A stretch of 64,000 bases of DNA from Clostridiales bacterium (GCA_015056205.1 SVGS01000013.1:22645-86644), one strand, 5' to 3'; numbered from the stretch's first letter, positions 19,201-27,565 are shown. The notes: generated by a model not told the origin, from the letters alone. Program-made: numbers and translations.

Positions 19201-20150
19201 TTTTTGCTGAAGGTGCGGTTTTCCGGAGCCCAGACATGGATCCGGTAGGAACCCGCCGGAACCGAGGTAAAGACGGCCTGACCGTCCGTGCCCGTTTCCG
19301 TCAGGGCGGCGGCGCTGCCGTCCTCCCGCTCGAGGGCGACGGGAACGGAAGGAACCCCGTCCTCATAATTGCCCTGCTCGCCGTTGCCGTTTTTATCCAG
19401 AAAGACGTTGACGCGGACCGTGCCGCCGGAGGGATCCGAAGGCAGGGGCGGAAGCGCCGGATCCGGCCCCAGGGGAGCCGCCGGCTCCGCCGCGGGAACC
19501 GGAGCGGCGGATACATCCGAAGCGTCCGCGGTTTCCGTGTCAGCGGAGTTCGCTGTGGAGTTGTCCGTGAAAACGGAATCGGCTGTTACGCTGTCTGTGG
19601 TGACAGAATTATCCGCCGGTACGGAATCCGGTTCAGGATCCGCGGCCGCGCCGGTCTCGTCCGTGATGCCGGCCTCGTCCGCGGGATTTGCCTCGTCCGC
19701 GGGATCTGCCTCGTCCGCGGAATCGGTCCCGTCTGCGGGGACAGAATCGCCCGCGGCGCCGGGAAGGGCCGTCGTGCCCTCCTGCAGGAGGATCTCCACC
19801 GTGTTCTCTCCCGCCTTCAGATCCCGCAGCGTGCAGTACGCCGGAGTCAGATCCCAGCCGGGGGTGAAGGTTTCCGGCATCGGTTCCAGCCGGATCGGAT
19901 CCGTTCCGCTCAGGAGCGCCGGCGATCCGCCCGCCTGCAGGCTGCCCGCCTCCCGGCCGTTCTGCCAGAGGCGGAAGGATCCCGTCAGGGGAACCCGGAC
20001 CTGCAGGCCGTCCTGCGTCCGGATCCCCGCGAGGGTTACCCGCAGGGAGACCGTCTCCGCCGCCGCGGGGAACAGAACCCCCGCCGGAAGCAGGAGCGCC
20101 AGCGCCAGCAGCAGAGAGAGAAACCGAACCCTTCGAACCCTTCTATTCAT
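16251..20150 (-). CDS. Large secreted SdrD-B repeat protein
   Basis: A 1299-residue surface or secreted protein. The signal peptide is at about 1-31 (LLLPAGVLFPAAA). A unique beta domain follows to about residue 130, then a low-complexity stretch (about 135-225) of ADEADPADEANPADEA-like and TDSVTADSV repeats. After that come about nine SdrD-B-type modules, recognisable from FLDKNGNGEQG, FLDANYNGLYDEGE, FADRNDNGLRDPGE, WLDENNNGLLDAGE and WLDLNGDGLQGMGE; these Asp/Asn loops bind calcium in the family. No LPXTG sorting signal or C-terminal helix is present, so it is either free or held by the wall-binding neighbour. It is 24 bp upstream of the L,D-transpeptidase and probably co-expressed. Adhesin or structural role is inferred. 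Confidence 0.88.
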   Translation of the reverse strand: MNRRVRRVRFLSLLLALALLLPAGVLFPAAAETVSLRVTLAGIRTQDGLQVRVPLTGSFRLWQNGREAGSLQAGGSPALLSGTDPIRLEPMPETFTPGWDLTPAYCTLRDLKAGENTVEILLQEGTTALPGAAGDSVPADGTDSADEADPADEANPADEAGITDETGAAADPEPDSVPADNSVTTDSVTADSVFTDNSTANSADTETADASDVSAAPVPAAEPAAPLGPDPALPPLPSDPSGGTVRVNVFLDKNGNGEQGNYEDGVPSVPVALEREDGSAAALTETGTDGQAVFTSVPAGSYRIHVWAPENRTFSKKGKTTLPTSNCMAVTAEPDALSDAFSLPAGATAERGVGLLPAVRISGFCWLETEADGIYATGEARLPGVRITLDGVKNGLHFETVSDAEGRYAFTRVKPGGYTLTAYTPEGMMFTRYSAKGRDNRSIITREGASKGSKTMDTSDGEDLPQQNIGFVPSGSVTGLCFLDANYNGLYDEGELPMKGVKVAIGRPNAEKELAAVFSGEDGVYTLPSLRGGTYRIRVVLPDDGCDFSRVVTDPLGNHFAARAGRRENFWNDFVLQDMETRRVNVGVIYPATVSGTVYMDNDFSGAKNGKEKIVSGFSVTLTDAEGNAAGSDKTNIKGVYEIPGVPPGEYTLRATALPGYAFTRTGEGNVMRNLSGGEGVSDPFRVELGVNRSGLDLGMILPGTVEGLVFADRNDNGLRDPGEQGLPGVTVRLMSGEGEAFRATVGEDGAFVFDAVMPGRYCLEYILPEDAVFAPVPNTISGGNTVTGGGTASGSPREGRGDWFDFATGAHVTAPLCGALTLGRITASIFHDGNGSGLQEEGEEPLAGLTLTLTPSRADLRPLQVRSDAGGRVAITGIHPDTWTLSVSCPEGMALSRTDALSLPLSPGLPSQTVSLPVEMGARWEEQGLGCVRPASLQGRVWLDENNNGLLDAGEQTPAGYTVALTDERTGRLYAALVTDGQGIFRSEGLIPGSYALSFTPDDSVASAKAGDSTFREENGLLVMTGVALTENGSREDPLLGLVRFTRLEGMAWIDRGGEIVPLSGAALTLRDESGAALASMITGESGAYGFGRLLPGVYRVEAELPEGCVVIEPGDERLLTGPVSILTETDGRRGVSDPIALRMGLDLADLDIGAVQPGTLGDFCWLDLNGDGLQGMGEAGVPGVRIELLRNGEPVASTVSDAYGFYRFTEVYPAVYTLRVTPPPEVKPTRHGASPALIASCLAETEETSSVSDPVRVESARANYNADAGFVCRTAGVYPAGYGEAPTQNWTGSAGKE

Positions 20151-20175
20151 CGCGTATCCTTATCCTCCCGAAAAA

Positions 20176-20223
20176 CAGACGGCGACGCGCCTGGGAGCTT
20201 TGTCCGGCGCGCCGCGTCCTCAA
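20176..20223 (-). terminator. Possible weak terminator between lipoprotein and SdrD-B genes
   Basis: GC-rich imperfect hairpin (GCGCGCC and GGCGCG arms) followed on the minus strand by CGTCTGTTTTTC. Mismatches near the base make it uncertain. Confidence 0.35.
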
Positions 20224-20257
20224 ATGAATTCCCCTCGGGCGACCCCGGCGTTTCCTT

Positions 20258-21112
20258 TCAGTTGGCCGCGGCGGTTCCGCCCAGCTTCACCGAGTGGCGG
20301 AATTTGTCATACACGTTCTGGATATAATACTCCCGGTATCCCTGGGGGAACGACACATGCAGAATATACAGCGTCTTGTCCACGCAGGCGGCGATGATCC
20401 GTCCGCCCACTTTGACGCCCGATTCCAGCGTGCCGTTGTAATTCGCGTAAATGCCGTCGCTGTTCAGGAAGACCCGGCCCGCCGTCTTCGAAGGATCGAA
20501 GCGCTTGAAGCCCGAGCCCTTGATCGTGTCCAGGGCTCCGGTGATCTCCCGCGTCAGCTCCGTCTTGTTGTACTGCTTCGCCACCGGCACCGCCCGGATC
20601 ACCAGCTGGGCCGCGTAATCCATGGACGGATCCGGATTCGTCAGCGTGAAAGTATCCGAGGAGGTCTCCTCCGCCAGCCAGCCGCTGGGTCCTTCGAAGG
20701 TCATATGCAGCATCGGCGCCTCATAGGCGATGAAGCCGAAGTTCAGCGTCGGCAGCGGCGTCGCCGTGGGCTTGTCCACCGGGTCGATCAGCACCGGGGT
20801 CGCCCCCGCGTATTCGCTTTTCATCGTCGGCGCCGGGGTCAGAACGCTCTCCTGGGCGGTCATGGGAATTTCCTCCTCATCCCCGCCTTCCTCCGAGGCC
20901 GGATCGTAGCTGCCGCTGTCATAGTCCGTGGCCGTCACCGTCGTATTGCCGAACAGCGACTGGGATTCGGACTGCACCGTCACCGCCGCCGTCTCCGCCG
21001 GCGCGCTCTCTCCGCTCTGCGGCTGATTCGGGAAGGTTTCCTGCTGCTGGCAGGCCGTCAGAAGCACCGCGCTCAGCACCAGGATCAGACACAGCATCCT
21101 TCTCTTCCACAT
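20258..21112 (-). CDS. Secreted lipoprotein of unknown function
   Basis: A 284-residue protein with a classical lipoprotein signal: MWKRR followed by a hydrophobic stretch and LLTAC, giving a lipid-modified Cys at residue 21. A Ser/Thr/Glu/Pro linker (25-105) precedes a compact alpha/beta domain (about 110-284). That domain contains FEGPSGWLAEETSSDTFTL and ILHVSFPQGYREYY, a pattern similar to PsbP/DUF-type ligand-binding domains of surface lipoproteins, but I cannot name it with confidence. It lies 55 bp after the yhaM-like gene and 107 bp before the SdrD-B gene. This is the clearest lipobox among the secreted proteins of the window. Confidence 0.8.
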   Translation of the reverse strand: MWKRRMLCLILVLSAVLLTACQQQETFPNQPQSGESAPAETAAVTVQSESQSLFGNTTVTATDYDSGSYDPASEEGGDEEEIPMTAQESVLTPAPTMKSEYAGATPVLIDPVDKPTATPLPTLNFGFIAYEAPMLHMTFEGPSGWLAEETSSDTFTLTNPDPSMDYAAQLVIRAVPVAKQYNKTELTREITGALDTIKGSGFKRFDPSKTAGRVFLNSDGIYANYNGTLESGVKVGGRIIAACVDKTLYILHVSFPQGYREYYIQNVYDKFRHSVKLGGTAAAN

Positions 21113-21167
21113 GATTCTACCCCTCCATCCTCTGTTCAGACTCCGTGATTTCTCCGGGCGCGGCGCC

Positions 21168-22127
21168 TTATTCCGCGTCCTCCGTGTACAGCGGGTGATA
21201 AACCCGCCGGTCCAGACTGAAAATCTTCTCGCTGAAGGCGCCTTCCGGCGTTTTGTCCACCACCGCCTTCATCGTGTTCATCCGCGCGTCCGTGATGTCC
21301 AGCCAGTGCAGCGCCTCCGCCTCCGGAAACATCGGCGGCCGCGGACTGCCGAACTCCGCCTCCCCGTGATGGCTCAGCAGCATATGCTCCAGCAGCACCA
21401 CCGTCTCCCCGGTAACTCCCGCTTCCTCCGCCGCCCGGCGCAGGTTCGTGATTCCCCGCACCAGATGGCCCAGCAGCTGCCCGTCCCGGGTATAGTCCGT
21501 CACATTGCCCGTCCGGTCGCTCTTGAGCTCGTCGATCTTTCCCAGATCATGCAGGATCACCCCCGCCAGCAGCAGATCCCGGTTCAGCCAGGGATAAACC
21601 TCCAGCATTCCCTCCGCCAGCCGCAGCATATCCGTCGTATGGTGCAAAAGCCCGCTGCGCTCCGCGTGGTGCATCCGCTGCGCTGCCGGAAACCAGGGCA
21701 GGCTCTCCCGCACGTGGGAGAGCATCGTCTCCGTCAGCCTTTTCAGCTTCTCGTTCCGGAAGGAGGCCACCGTCTCCCGGATCTGCGAAAGCATCTCCTC
21801 CGGAGAGCGCGGCGCACAGGGGACCAGCGCGTTCATCTCCACCGGATCCCCTTCCTCCGCCGGCCGCCACCGCTCCACCCGCAGCTGCAGCCGCCCGTTA
21901 TACTCCTGAATCAGCCCGCGGACCTTGATCACCCCGCCGGCCTCCGGCGCCTCCGCGCCCGCGTCCCAGTTCCAGATCTTGCAGTTGATCTCCCCCGTCC
22001 GGTCCGTCAGGTTCATATCCACGTATTCGTTGCCCTTGACATCCTTCCGCTTCTCCGCGGACCGGATCAGCAGGAAGCCCTCGAAGCGCATATCCCGCTG
22101 CAGCCGGCATACCGTAACCTGTTCCAT
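21168..22127 (-). CDS. 3'-5' exoribonuclease, YhaM family (OB fold plus HD domain)
   Basis: A 319-residue protein with an N-terminal OB fold (EYVDMNLTDRTGEINCKIWN, then VIKVRGLIQEYNGRLQLRV) and a C-terminal HD phosphohydrolase domain. Metal ligands are visible at HHAERSGLLHHT, ILHDLGKI, GHLV and HHGEAEFGSP. Length and domain order match YhaM/Cbf1, nucleases that trim RNA and single-stranded DNA from the 3' end. It follows dnaB by 33 bp and is the third gene of the rplI operon, suggesting a link to replication or RNA turnover. Confidence 0.88.
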   Translation of the reverse strand: MEQVTVCRLQRDMRFEGFLLIRSAEKRKDVKGNEYVDMNLTDRTGEINCKIWNWDAGAEAPEAGGVIKVRGLIQEYNGRLQLRVERWRPAEEGDPVEMNALVPCAPRSPEEMLSQIRETVASFRNEKLKRLTETMLSHVRESLPWFPAAQRMHHAERSGLLHHTTDMLRLAEGMLEVYPWLNRDLLLAGVILHDLGKIDELKSDRTGNVTDYTRDGQLLGHLVRGITNLRRAAEEAGVTGETVVLLEHMLLSHHGEAEFGSPRPPMFPEAEALHWLDITDARMNTMKAVVDKTPEGAFSEKIFSLDRRVYHPLYTEDAE

Positions 22128-22160
22128 TCGCTCTCTCTTTCCTCAGGCCCGGAAGGCGGA

Positions 22161-23525
22161 TCACCAGGGAGCCGCGCCCCCGCCGTCCTCCCGCGCCAGA
22201 TTCGCGAAGGTGGTAAACTCGCTCAGCCACGCCAGCTTCACCGTCCCCAGGGGACCGCTGCGCTGCTTCGAGATGATCACCTCGCCGATGTTTTTATCCT
22301 CCGTGTCCCGGTTATAGTATTCCTCCCGGTGCAGAAACATGACCACGTCCGCGTCCTGCTCGATCGATCCCGAATCCCGCAGGTCGCTCAGCACCGGCCG
22401 CTTGTCCACCCGGTCCTTGTTCGCCCGGCTCAGCTGCGCGCATGCCACCACCGGAATCTTCAGCTCCAGCGCGATCGCCTTCAGCTGGCGGCTGATCTCG
22501 CTGACCTCCAGCTGGCGGCTCTCCGTCTTGCCGTCCCCGTGCATCAGCCCCAGATAATCCACCACCACCAGATCCAGCCCGTGCTCCATCATCAGGCGGC
22601 GGCACCGGGAACGCAGCTGGGTCGGCGTGATTCCCGCCGTATCGTCGATATACAGCGGCGCCTCCGCCAGCGGCCCCAGGGATCCCGCCAGCTTGATCCA
22701 GTCCTCATCCGTCAGCGTGCCCTTCCGCACCCGCTGCATATCCACCTTCGCGTCGGAGCACAGCATCCGCAGGGCGATCTGCTCCCGCGGCATTTCCAGC
22801 GTGAACACCGCCACCGTCTTGCCCCGGACGAGCGAGGCGTGCTGCGCGATATTCATCGCGAAGGAGGTTTTGCCCATGCTCGGCCGCGCCCCAACCACGA
22901 TCAGCTCGCCCGCGTGCAGCCCCGTCAGCAGGTTGTCCAGATCGATAAACCCTGTCGGCACCCCCGCGATCTCTCCCCGGAGCAGCGCCAGCTTCTCGAT
23001 CTCGTCATAGGTGTTCAGAAGCACCTGGTTCAGGGGCTTCAGGGTGTCCCCGTCGGACCGGTTCATCACGATATCGAAGATCGCCTTTTCCGCGTGGGCC
23101 AGCACCTCCGGTACCGGGTTCATCTGGCTGTAGCACTCCCGGCTGATGCCCTGCGCCGCCTCGAGCAGGCGCCGCAGCGTGCTCTTCTCCAGCGTCAGCT
23201 GGATATAGGCGTCCACGTTCGCCGTGGTCGGCACCTGGGAGATCAGGCGGATCAGCGCCGCGCTGCCCCCGATTCCGTCCAGCGTGCCCCGCCGCCGGAG
23301 CTCGGCGTTCAGGGTGGTCAGATCGATGGGGGTATGCGCCCGGTTCAGCTCCGCCATGGCCGAGAAGATTTCCCGGTGTTCCGCCTGGTAGAAGTCCTCC
23401 GGGGTCAGGCGCTCCAGCGCCCGCAGCACCGCGTTGCTGCTCTGCAGCATGGCCCCCAGCACGCTGACCTCCGCCTCCGCGCTGTTCGGCGCGGCGGAAT
23501 GTTTCATTTCATCCCGGATCTCCAT
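22161..23525 (-). CDS. dnaB: Replicative DNA helicase DnaB
   Basis: Hexameric 5'-3' helicase unwinding DNA at the fork, 454 residues. The N-terminal primase-interacting domain (EAEVSVLGAMLQSS, residues about 17-120) is followed by a RecA-like motor with Walker A GARPSMGKTS, Walker B LDLVVVDYLGLM, and the sensor/arginine-finger end QRSGPLGTVKLAWL. It lies 36 bp after rplI, the usual Firmicute order. Confidence 0.97.
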   Translation of the reverse strand: MEIRDEMKHSAAPNSAEAEVSVLGAMLQSSNAVLRALERLTPEDFYQAEHREIFSAMAELNRAHTPIDLTTLNAELRRRGTLDGIGGSAALIRLISQVPTTANVDAYIQLTLEKSTLRRLLEAAQGISRECYSQMNPVPEVLAHAEKAIFDIVMNRSDGDTLKPLNQVLLNTYDEIEKLALLRGEIAGVPTGFIDLDNLLTGLHAGELIVVGARPSMGKTSFAMNIAQHASLVRGKTVAVFTLEMPREQIALRMLCSDAKVDMQRVRKGTLTDEDWIKLAGSLGPLAEAPLYIDDTAGITPTQLRSRCRRLMMEHGLDLVVVDYLGLMHGDGKTESRQLEVSEISRQLKAIALELKIPVVACAQLSRANKDRVDKRPVLSDLRDSGSIEQDADVVMFLHREEYYNRDTEDKNIGEVIISKQRSGPLGTVKLAWLSEFTTFANLAREDGGGAAPW

Positions 23526-23561
23526 CTCTCCGTCCCCTGCACCCTTTATTTCGCAATCGGT

Positions 23562-24014
23562 TTATTTGGCAATCGGTTCCACGTTCAGCTTCATGGGCGT
23601 CGTCACCCCGCTGTACAGCCACACGTGGATCTCCCGGACGCCGGTCTCCCGGATCGGATCCCCGATATCCAGCTTGCGCCGGTCCACCTTGATCCCGTGC
23701 TGCTTCTCCAGCGCCTCGGCCACTTCCGCCGCGGTCACGCTGCCGTACAGCCGGCCTTTTTCGCCGCACTTCACGTTCAGCGTCACCACTTTGTTCTTCA
23801 GCATCGCCGCCTTCGCTTCCGCCTCCGCCCGGGCTTCCGCCTCCCGGGCATCCTGCGCGGCGCGCTTCCGGGAAATCTCCTTCAGCGCGCCCGGAGTCGC
23901 CTCCGCGGCCAGCTTCTGCGGAAACAGAAAGTTCCGCGCGTATCCGTCGCTGACATTCAGGATTTCATCCCGTTTGCCCACGTTCTTCACATCTTTCAGC
24001 AATACAACCTTCAT
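23562..24014 (-). CDS. rplI: 50S ribosomal protein L9
   Basis: 150 residues. The N-terminal domain [20 protein letters not shown] and [13 protein letters not shown] are the L9 signature. A long Ala/Glu/Arg connecting helix (about 45-75) and a C-terminal rRNA-binding domain follow. It is the first gene of rplI-dnaB-yhaM, with a good promoter 79 bp upstream. Confidence 0.97.
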   Translation of the reverse strand: MKVVLLKDVKNVGKRDEILNVSDGYARNFLFPQKLAAEATPGALKEISRKRAAQDAREAEARAEAEAKAAMLKNKVVTLNVKCGEKGRLYGSVTAAEVAEALEKQHGIKVDRRKLDIGDPIRETGVREIHVWLYSGVTTPMKLNVEPIAK

Positions 24015-24092
24015 GGTTCAGCCCTCCTTCACAGGCTCCCGGCGTTTGCGTACCGGCCGCAAACCGCCCCCGATCGCCTGCTATATCACTTT

Positions 24093-24121
24093 ATTCTATT
24101 CCATATTGCTTCAAATTGCAA
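24093..24121 (-). promoter_or_regulatory. Sigma-A promoter for rplI-dnaB
   Basis: Minus strand: TTGCAA (24116-24121), 17-base spacer, TAGAAT (24093-24098). Its AT-rich surroundings stand out in the GC-rich region. Confidence 0.75.
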
Positions 24122-24162
24122 GGAATCTGAAATTTTTTCTTAACAAAATGGGGCGAAATAAA

Positions 24163-24190
24163 CGGACGCCGGCCTCTGCACCGGCGTCCG
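24163..24190 (-). terminator. Terminator after the second coiled-coil gene
   Basis: Perfect 10-bp stem CGGACGCCGG/CCGGCGTCCG with an 8-base loop, followed on the minus strand by TTTATTTC. It lies between the coiled-coil gene and the rplI promoter. Confidence 0.75.
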
Positions 24191-24256
24191 TGATCTGGCT
24201 CCCGATCCGCGTTTAGGGTTCCCGTTTTCCGCCTGACGGCGGATGCTTGTCCGGAT

Positions 24257-25264
24257 TTACTCCGCGGCTTTCTTTTCCAGCTGCAGGGTGTAGCCCAGCT
24301 TCTCCAGCGGCGCTTTCAGCTTTTCAACGATTTCCTGCAGGGTCTCCAGGTTCATGTTGTCGAAGTCCAGCGCCTTTTTCAGCGCTTCCTCCACTTCAGC
24401 CTTCGCGGCTTCCGCTGCTGTCGCGGCCGCTTCCTCCACCGTTTTCGCTGCCGCCGCGGCTTCCTGCTTCGCGGTTTCCAGTTCCGCCGCCAGCTGATCC
24501 TTCTCCGCGGTCACGCTGTCCAGCTGCGCCTGCACTTCGGCCTTCGCGTCCGTCGCGGCCTTTTCGGCGGCCGCCTTCGCGGTTTCCAGATCGGCCTTCA
24601 GCTGATCCTTCTCCGCGGTCACGCTGTCCAGCTGCGCCTGCACTTCAGCCTTCGCGTCCGTCGCGGCCTTTTCAGCGGCCGCCTTCGCGGTTTCCAGATC
24701 GGCCTTCAGCTGATCCTTTTCCGCGGTCACGGCGTCCAGCTGCGCCTGCACTTCGGCCTTCGCGGTTTCAACTGCTTTCTCCGCGGCGGCTTTGGCGGTC
24801 TCCAGCTCAGCCGCCAGCGCGTCCTTCTCCGAGGTGGCCTGCTCCAGCGTGGCTTTGGCTTCCTCCGCCTTCTTGGCCGCGTCGGAAACCAGCGTCTTGA
24901 CCTGCTCCGCCAGAGTGTCCTTCTCCGCCGAGGTCTTGGCCGCTTCCGCTTCCACAGCCGCCTTGGCTTCCTCGGCCGCCTTCGCCGCCGCTTCCGCCTC
25001 GGCCTTCGCGGTTTCCAGATCCGCCTTCGCCGTCTCGGCTTCCTGCTTCGCGGCCTCGGCTTCCGCCTTCGCGGTTTCCAGCTCCGCCTTCGCGGTCTCG
25101 GCCGCCTTCTCCGCGTCCGCCTTCAGCGCGGCCACCTGATTCGTCAGTTCATCCTTTTCCTTTGTCAGCGTATCCTTCGTTCCGTTGCCCGTCAGAAAGA
25201 GGACGGCAAATACGACTGCCAGTACCGCCAGAATGGCCATTACGATATTGGATGTTTTCTTCAT
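24257..25264 (-). CDS. Membrane-anchored Ala/Glu/Lys coiled-coil protein with conserved C-terminal tail (paralog 2)
   Basis: A 335-residue protein with a single helix at about 7-25, then a continuous coiled coil of about 270 residues made of ETAKAEAEAAKQ-type heptads, then a tail (about 298-335). The tail shares MxLExLQxxVExLKAPLEKL plus GYTL with the protein at 7942-8703. Residues 170-277 are three near-identical 36-residue repeats. Ala is by far the commonest residue. It has its own promoter and a terminator, so it is transcribed alone, unlike its paralog. The topology suggests a rod projecting from the membrane, with the tail as the working end (inference). Confidence 0.8.
   Translation of the reverse strand: MKKTSNIVMAILAVLAVVFAVLFLTGNGTKDTLTKEKDELTNQVAALKADAEKAAETAKAELETAKAEAEAAKQEAETAKADLETAKAEAEAAAKAAEEAKAAVEAEAAKTSAEKDTLAEQVKTLVSDAAKKAEEAKATLEQATSEKDALAAELETAKAAAEKAVETAKAEVQAQLDAVTAEKDQLKADLETAKAAAEKAATDAKAEVQAQLDSVTAEKDQLKADLETAKAAAEKAATDAKAEVQAQLDSVTAEKDQLAAELETAKQEAAAAAKTVEEAAATAAEAAKAEVEEALKKALDFDNMNLETLQEIVEKLKAPLEKLGYTLQLEKKAAE
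24434..24757 (-). repeat. Three tandem 108-bp repeats inside the coiled-coil gene
   Basis: Encodes three 36-residue units beginning AEVQAQLD and containing TAEKDQL. Copies 1 and 2 differ by about one residue. The DNA is also nearly identical, implying recent duplication and likely copy-number variation. Confidence 0.85.
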
Positions 25265-25327
25265 GTTCTTCTCCTCCTGTCCATTTGCTTGTTACGGATC
25301 CCTGCCTCGCGCAGATCAATTTCATTC

Positions 25328-25356
25328 ATTATAGCGCACCCGGAGGAATTTGACCA
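25328..25356 (-). promoter_or_regulatory. Promoter of the second coiled-coil gene
   Basis: Minus strand: TGGTCA (25351-25356), 17-base spacer, perfect TATAAT (25328-25333), 64 bp upstream of the start codon, with a GGAGGAG ribosome site. Confidence 0.7.
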
Positions 25357-25432
25357 TCCCGCGGCGGTTTTCTTTCTGGTTTTCTCTGAAATGTTTCTCC
25401 GGAATGATCCTTCTGTTTCGGCTGCCGTCCGG

Positions 25433-27565
25433 TCAGCGGCTCATATGGCTTTCCATGACCCGGCGCACTTCATCCTCCGCGTTGATGAAGGCCTGGGCCA
25501 CCTTGGGATCGAAATGCGTCCCGCTCCCCTCGCGGATGATCGCCATGGCTTTTTCAAAGGGGAAGCCTTCCTTATAGCTCCGCTTCGAAACCAGCGCGTC
25601 GAACACATCCGCCACCGCCATCACCCGGGCGGACAGCGGGATTTCCTCCCCTTTCAGCCCTTCCGGATACCCGGTTCCGTTCCATTTCTCATGGTGATAG
25701 TGCGCCAGCTTCTGCGCCTCCGCCAGATAGCCGGAATCGTCCTCGGACACCATGCGCATCGCGCTGGCGATAATCTCCGCGCCGGCGGTGGTGTGGGTTT
25801 TCATTTCGGCGAATTCTTCGTCCGTCAGCTTTCCGGGTTTGTTCAGAATCGCGTCCCTCACCTGGATTTTCCCCACGTCGTGAAGCGGGGCGGAACGGAT
25901 CACATCTGCGATAAACGCGTCCGTCAGCTGATCCTCATAGATATGCTCCCGGCGCAGCTCCCGCATGATGACGCCGGTATAGGCCGCGGTCTTGCGCACA
26001 TGCTCGCCGGTGTTTTCGTCCCGGCTTTCCACCATATCCGCCAGCACCAGGATCAGGCCGTTCTGCATTTTGTCGATCACTTCGTTCTGGTGCTGCGTCT
26101 GAGCCAGAATCCGCGCCATCTCCTCCGTGGTATGCGCCATATCTCTGGAGGAATTCAGGATCGCCTGATACAGGTTTTCGATTTCGTCCCCCGTCCGGAT
26201 TGCCAGGCGTTCGATTCTCGCGACCGACTCCTTCCGGTTCTCCTCTGTGGAATAATCGGAACGTGAGGACTGCAGCGCCATGCCGTTGATCGGCAGAATG
26301 ACGTTGTATTCCGCCAGCCAGATGACGATCGTCAGGATCAGAATCAGGAAGCCGATAAACAGGGAAAGCACCTTGGTCAGGAATTTCAGTCCGTTCGAGC
26401 TGATCTGCGTCATGCTGATATCCACGCCGGCGTAGCACTGGCAGACCCCGTTCCGGTCATAGATCGGCTTGTACAGGGTCAGCAGCCAGCCGTAGCTGTC
26501 CCGGCTCTCCACCGGTTCGATCTCACGGCCGGCCAGCAGGTCTCCCTTGACATGCAGGAAAGCCTGGTCAAACTCTTCGAGCGACCCCGGATCCCTGCCG
26601 GGAGTCTCCGCCGTATCCGGGTCAAACACCACATGGCAGCCATCCTCGAGAATCCGGTATACATAGCAGAATTCGATGAATTCCGAGCTGTCCATCATGC
26701 TCTTCAGGATGCGCTCCGTCTCCAGATAGCCTTCCGCCGCCTCCCCTTTTTCCAGGTATTCATCGACTCTTTCGGCGTCCACCGTCCCCACCATGACGTC
26801 CGCGACGCCCAGCGCCAGCGCCTTTTTCTCCTCAATCGCTGAATTGACGTAATGGGTGTAGCTGATCCCAGTGACCGTTCCGCCGATAATGATCATGGAG
26901 GCGGCGACGATCAGAACAATCTTCAGCCGGAGAGAAAGCTCCCCGGCGGTTTTCCGGGCCTGCTTCATTTCCCGCAGCGTCAGGGGGATCTGGCGCCAGC
27001 CGCGGTATTGGAGCCAATCCCTCATCCGCGTCGAATGCTGGGACAGAACCAGCGTGACGATGCCGACCGTGATCGTTTTGTCCAGCAGGTCATACAGGAA
27101 ATCAGCGGTCAGCTTGGCCAGAAACTGATTCGGAAGAAAGGATTCGAAAATACGCCGCGCAAGGGGGGCGGAAAACCCGATTTCGAAGGGATGGTCGTTC
27201 ATGAGCCAGGTCAGGCAGGATCCGATGCCTCCGCCGATCAGGGCAAAGGTCAGAATAATGAGCGGCAGCCGGCTCAGCTTCCGGTACCAGCCCTTTTCCA
27301 TGAAAATCGAGGAGGCAATCGCGATCAGAATGGTCAGGAACCCGTAATAAACGGATTCAAAATTGCTGATCCCGTTTACAATGTTCGTGAAAAAGCCGAC
27401 CAGAACGCCCGGGATAATTCCGCCGAGAGCGGCGGCCAGGGCGCTTCCGATATTATCCAGGTACAGAGGCAGATTCAGCCAGCCGGGAATCATCGAGCCG
27501 ATCGTATTGATCAGCAGTCCGCCCCCGCAGAGTATCAGCAGCGAGATCCTGTTTTTCTTTTTCAT
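25433..27565 (-). CDS. Membrane receptor with HD-GYP cyclic-di-GMP phosphodiesterase domain
   Basis: 710 residues from the ATG at 27565, chosen over 27592 because GGGGGAG lies 6 bases upstream. Residues 8-185 are a bundle of about six helices (LPLYLDNIGSALAAALGGII) resembling ECF-transporter S-components. A helix at about 213-235, an extracytoplasmic Cache-like sensor (about 240-385) and another helix (about 395-418) follow. A linker then leads to an HD-GYP domain with HDVGK (562-566) and HHEKWNGTGYPEGLKG (624-639). The HD-GYP residues look intact, so degradation of cyclic di-GMP or a related nucleotide is expected. It starts 39 bp after the polytopic membrane gene. Confidence 0.9.
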   Translation of the reverse strand: MKKKNRISLLILCGGGLLINTIGSMIPGWLNLPLYLDNIGSALAAALGGIIPGVLVGFFTNIVNGISNFESVYYGFLTILIAIASSIFMEKGWYRKLSRLPLIILTFALIGGGIGSCLTWLMNDHPFEIGFSAPLARRIFESFLPNQFLAKLTADFLYDLLDKTITVGIVTLVLSQHSTRMRDWLQYRGWRQIPLTLREMKQARKTAGELSLRLKIVLIVAASMIIIGGTVTGISYTHYVNSAIEEKKALALGVADVMVGTVDAERVDEYLEKGEAAEGYLETERILKSMMDSSEFIEFCYVYRILEDGCHVVFDPDTAETPGRDPGSLEEFDQAFLHVKGDLLAGREIEPVESRDSYGWLLTLYKPIYDRNGVCQCYAGVDISMTQISSNGLKFLTKVLSLFIGFLILILTIVIWLAEYNVILPINGMALQSSRSDYSTEENRKESVARIERLAIRTGDEIENLYQAILNSSRDMAHTTEEMARILAQTQHQNEVIDKMQNGLILVLADMVESRDENTGEHVRKTAAYTGVIMRELRREHIYEDQLTDAFIADVIRSAPLHDVGKIQVRDAILNKPGKLTDEEFAEMKTHTTAGAEIIASAMRMVSEDDSGYLAEAQKLAHYHHEKWNGTGYPEGLKGEEIPLSARVMAVADVFDALVSKRSYKEGFPFEKAMAIIREGSGTHFDPKVAQAFINAEDEVRRVMESHMSR

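Noticed and set aside
24434..24757. Tandem repeats considered as a CRISPR or satellite array
   Set aside because: Repeats are in frame, contiguous, 108 bp long and encode coiled coil. There are no spacers.
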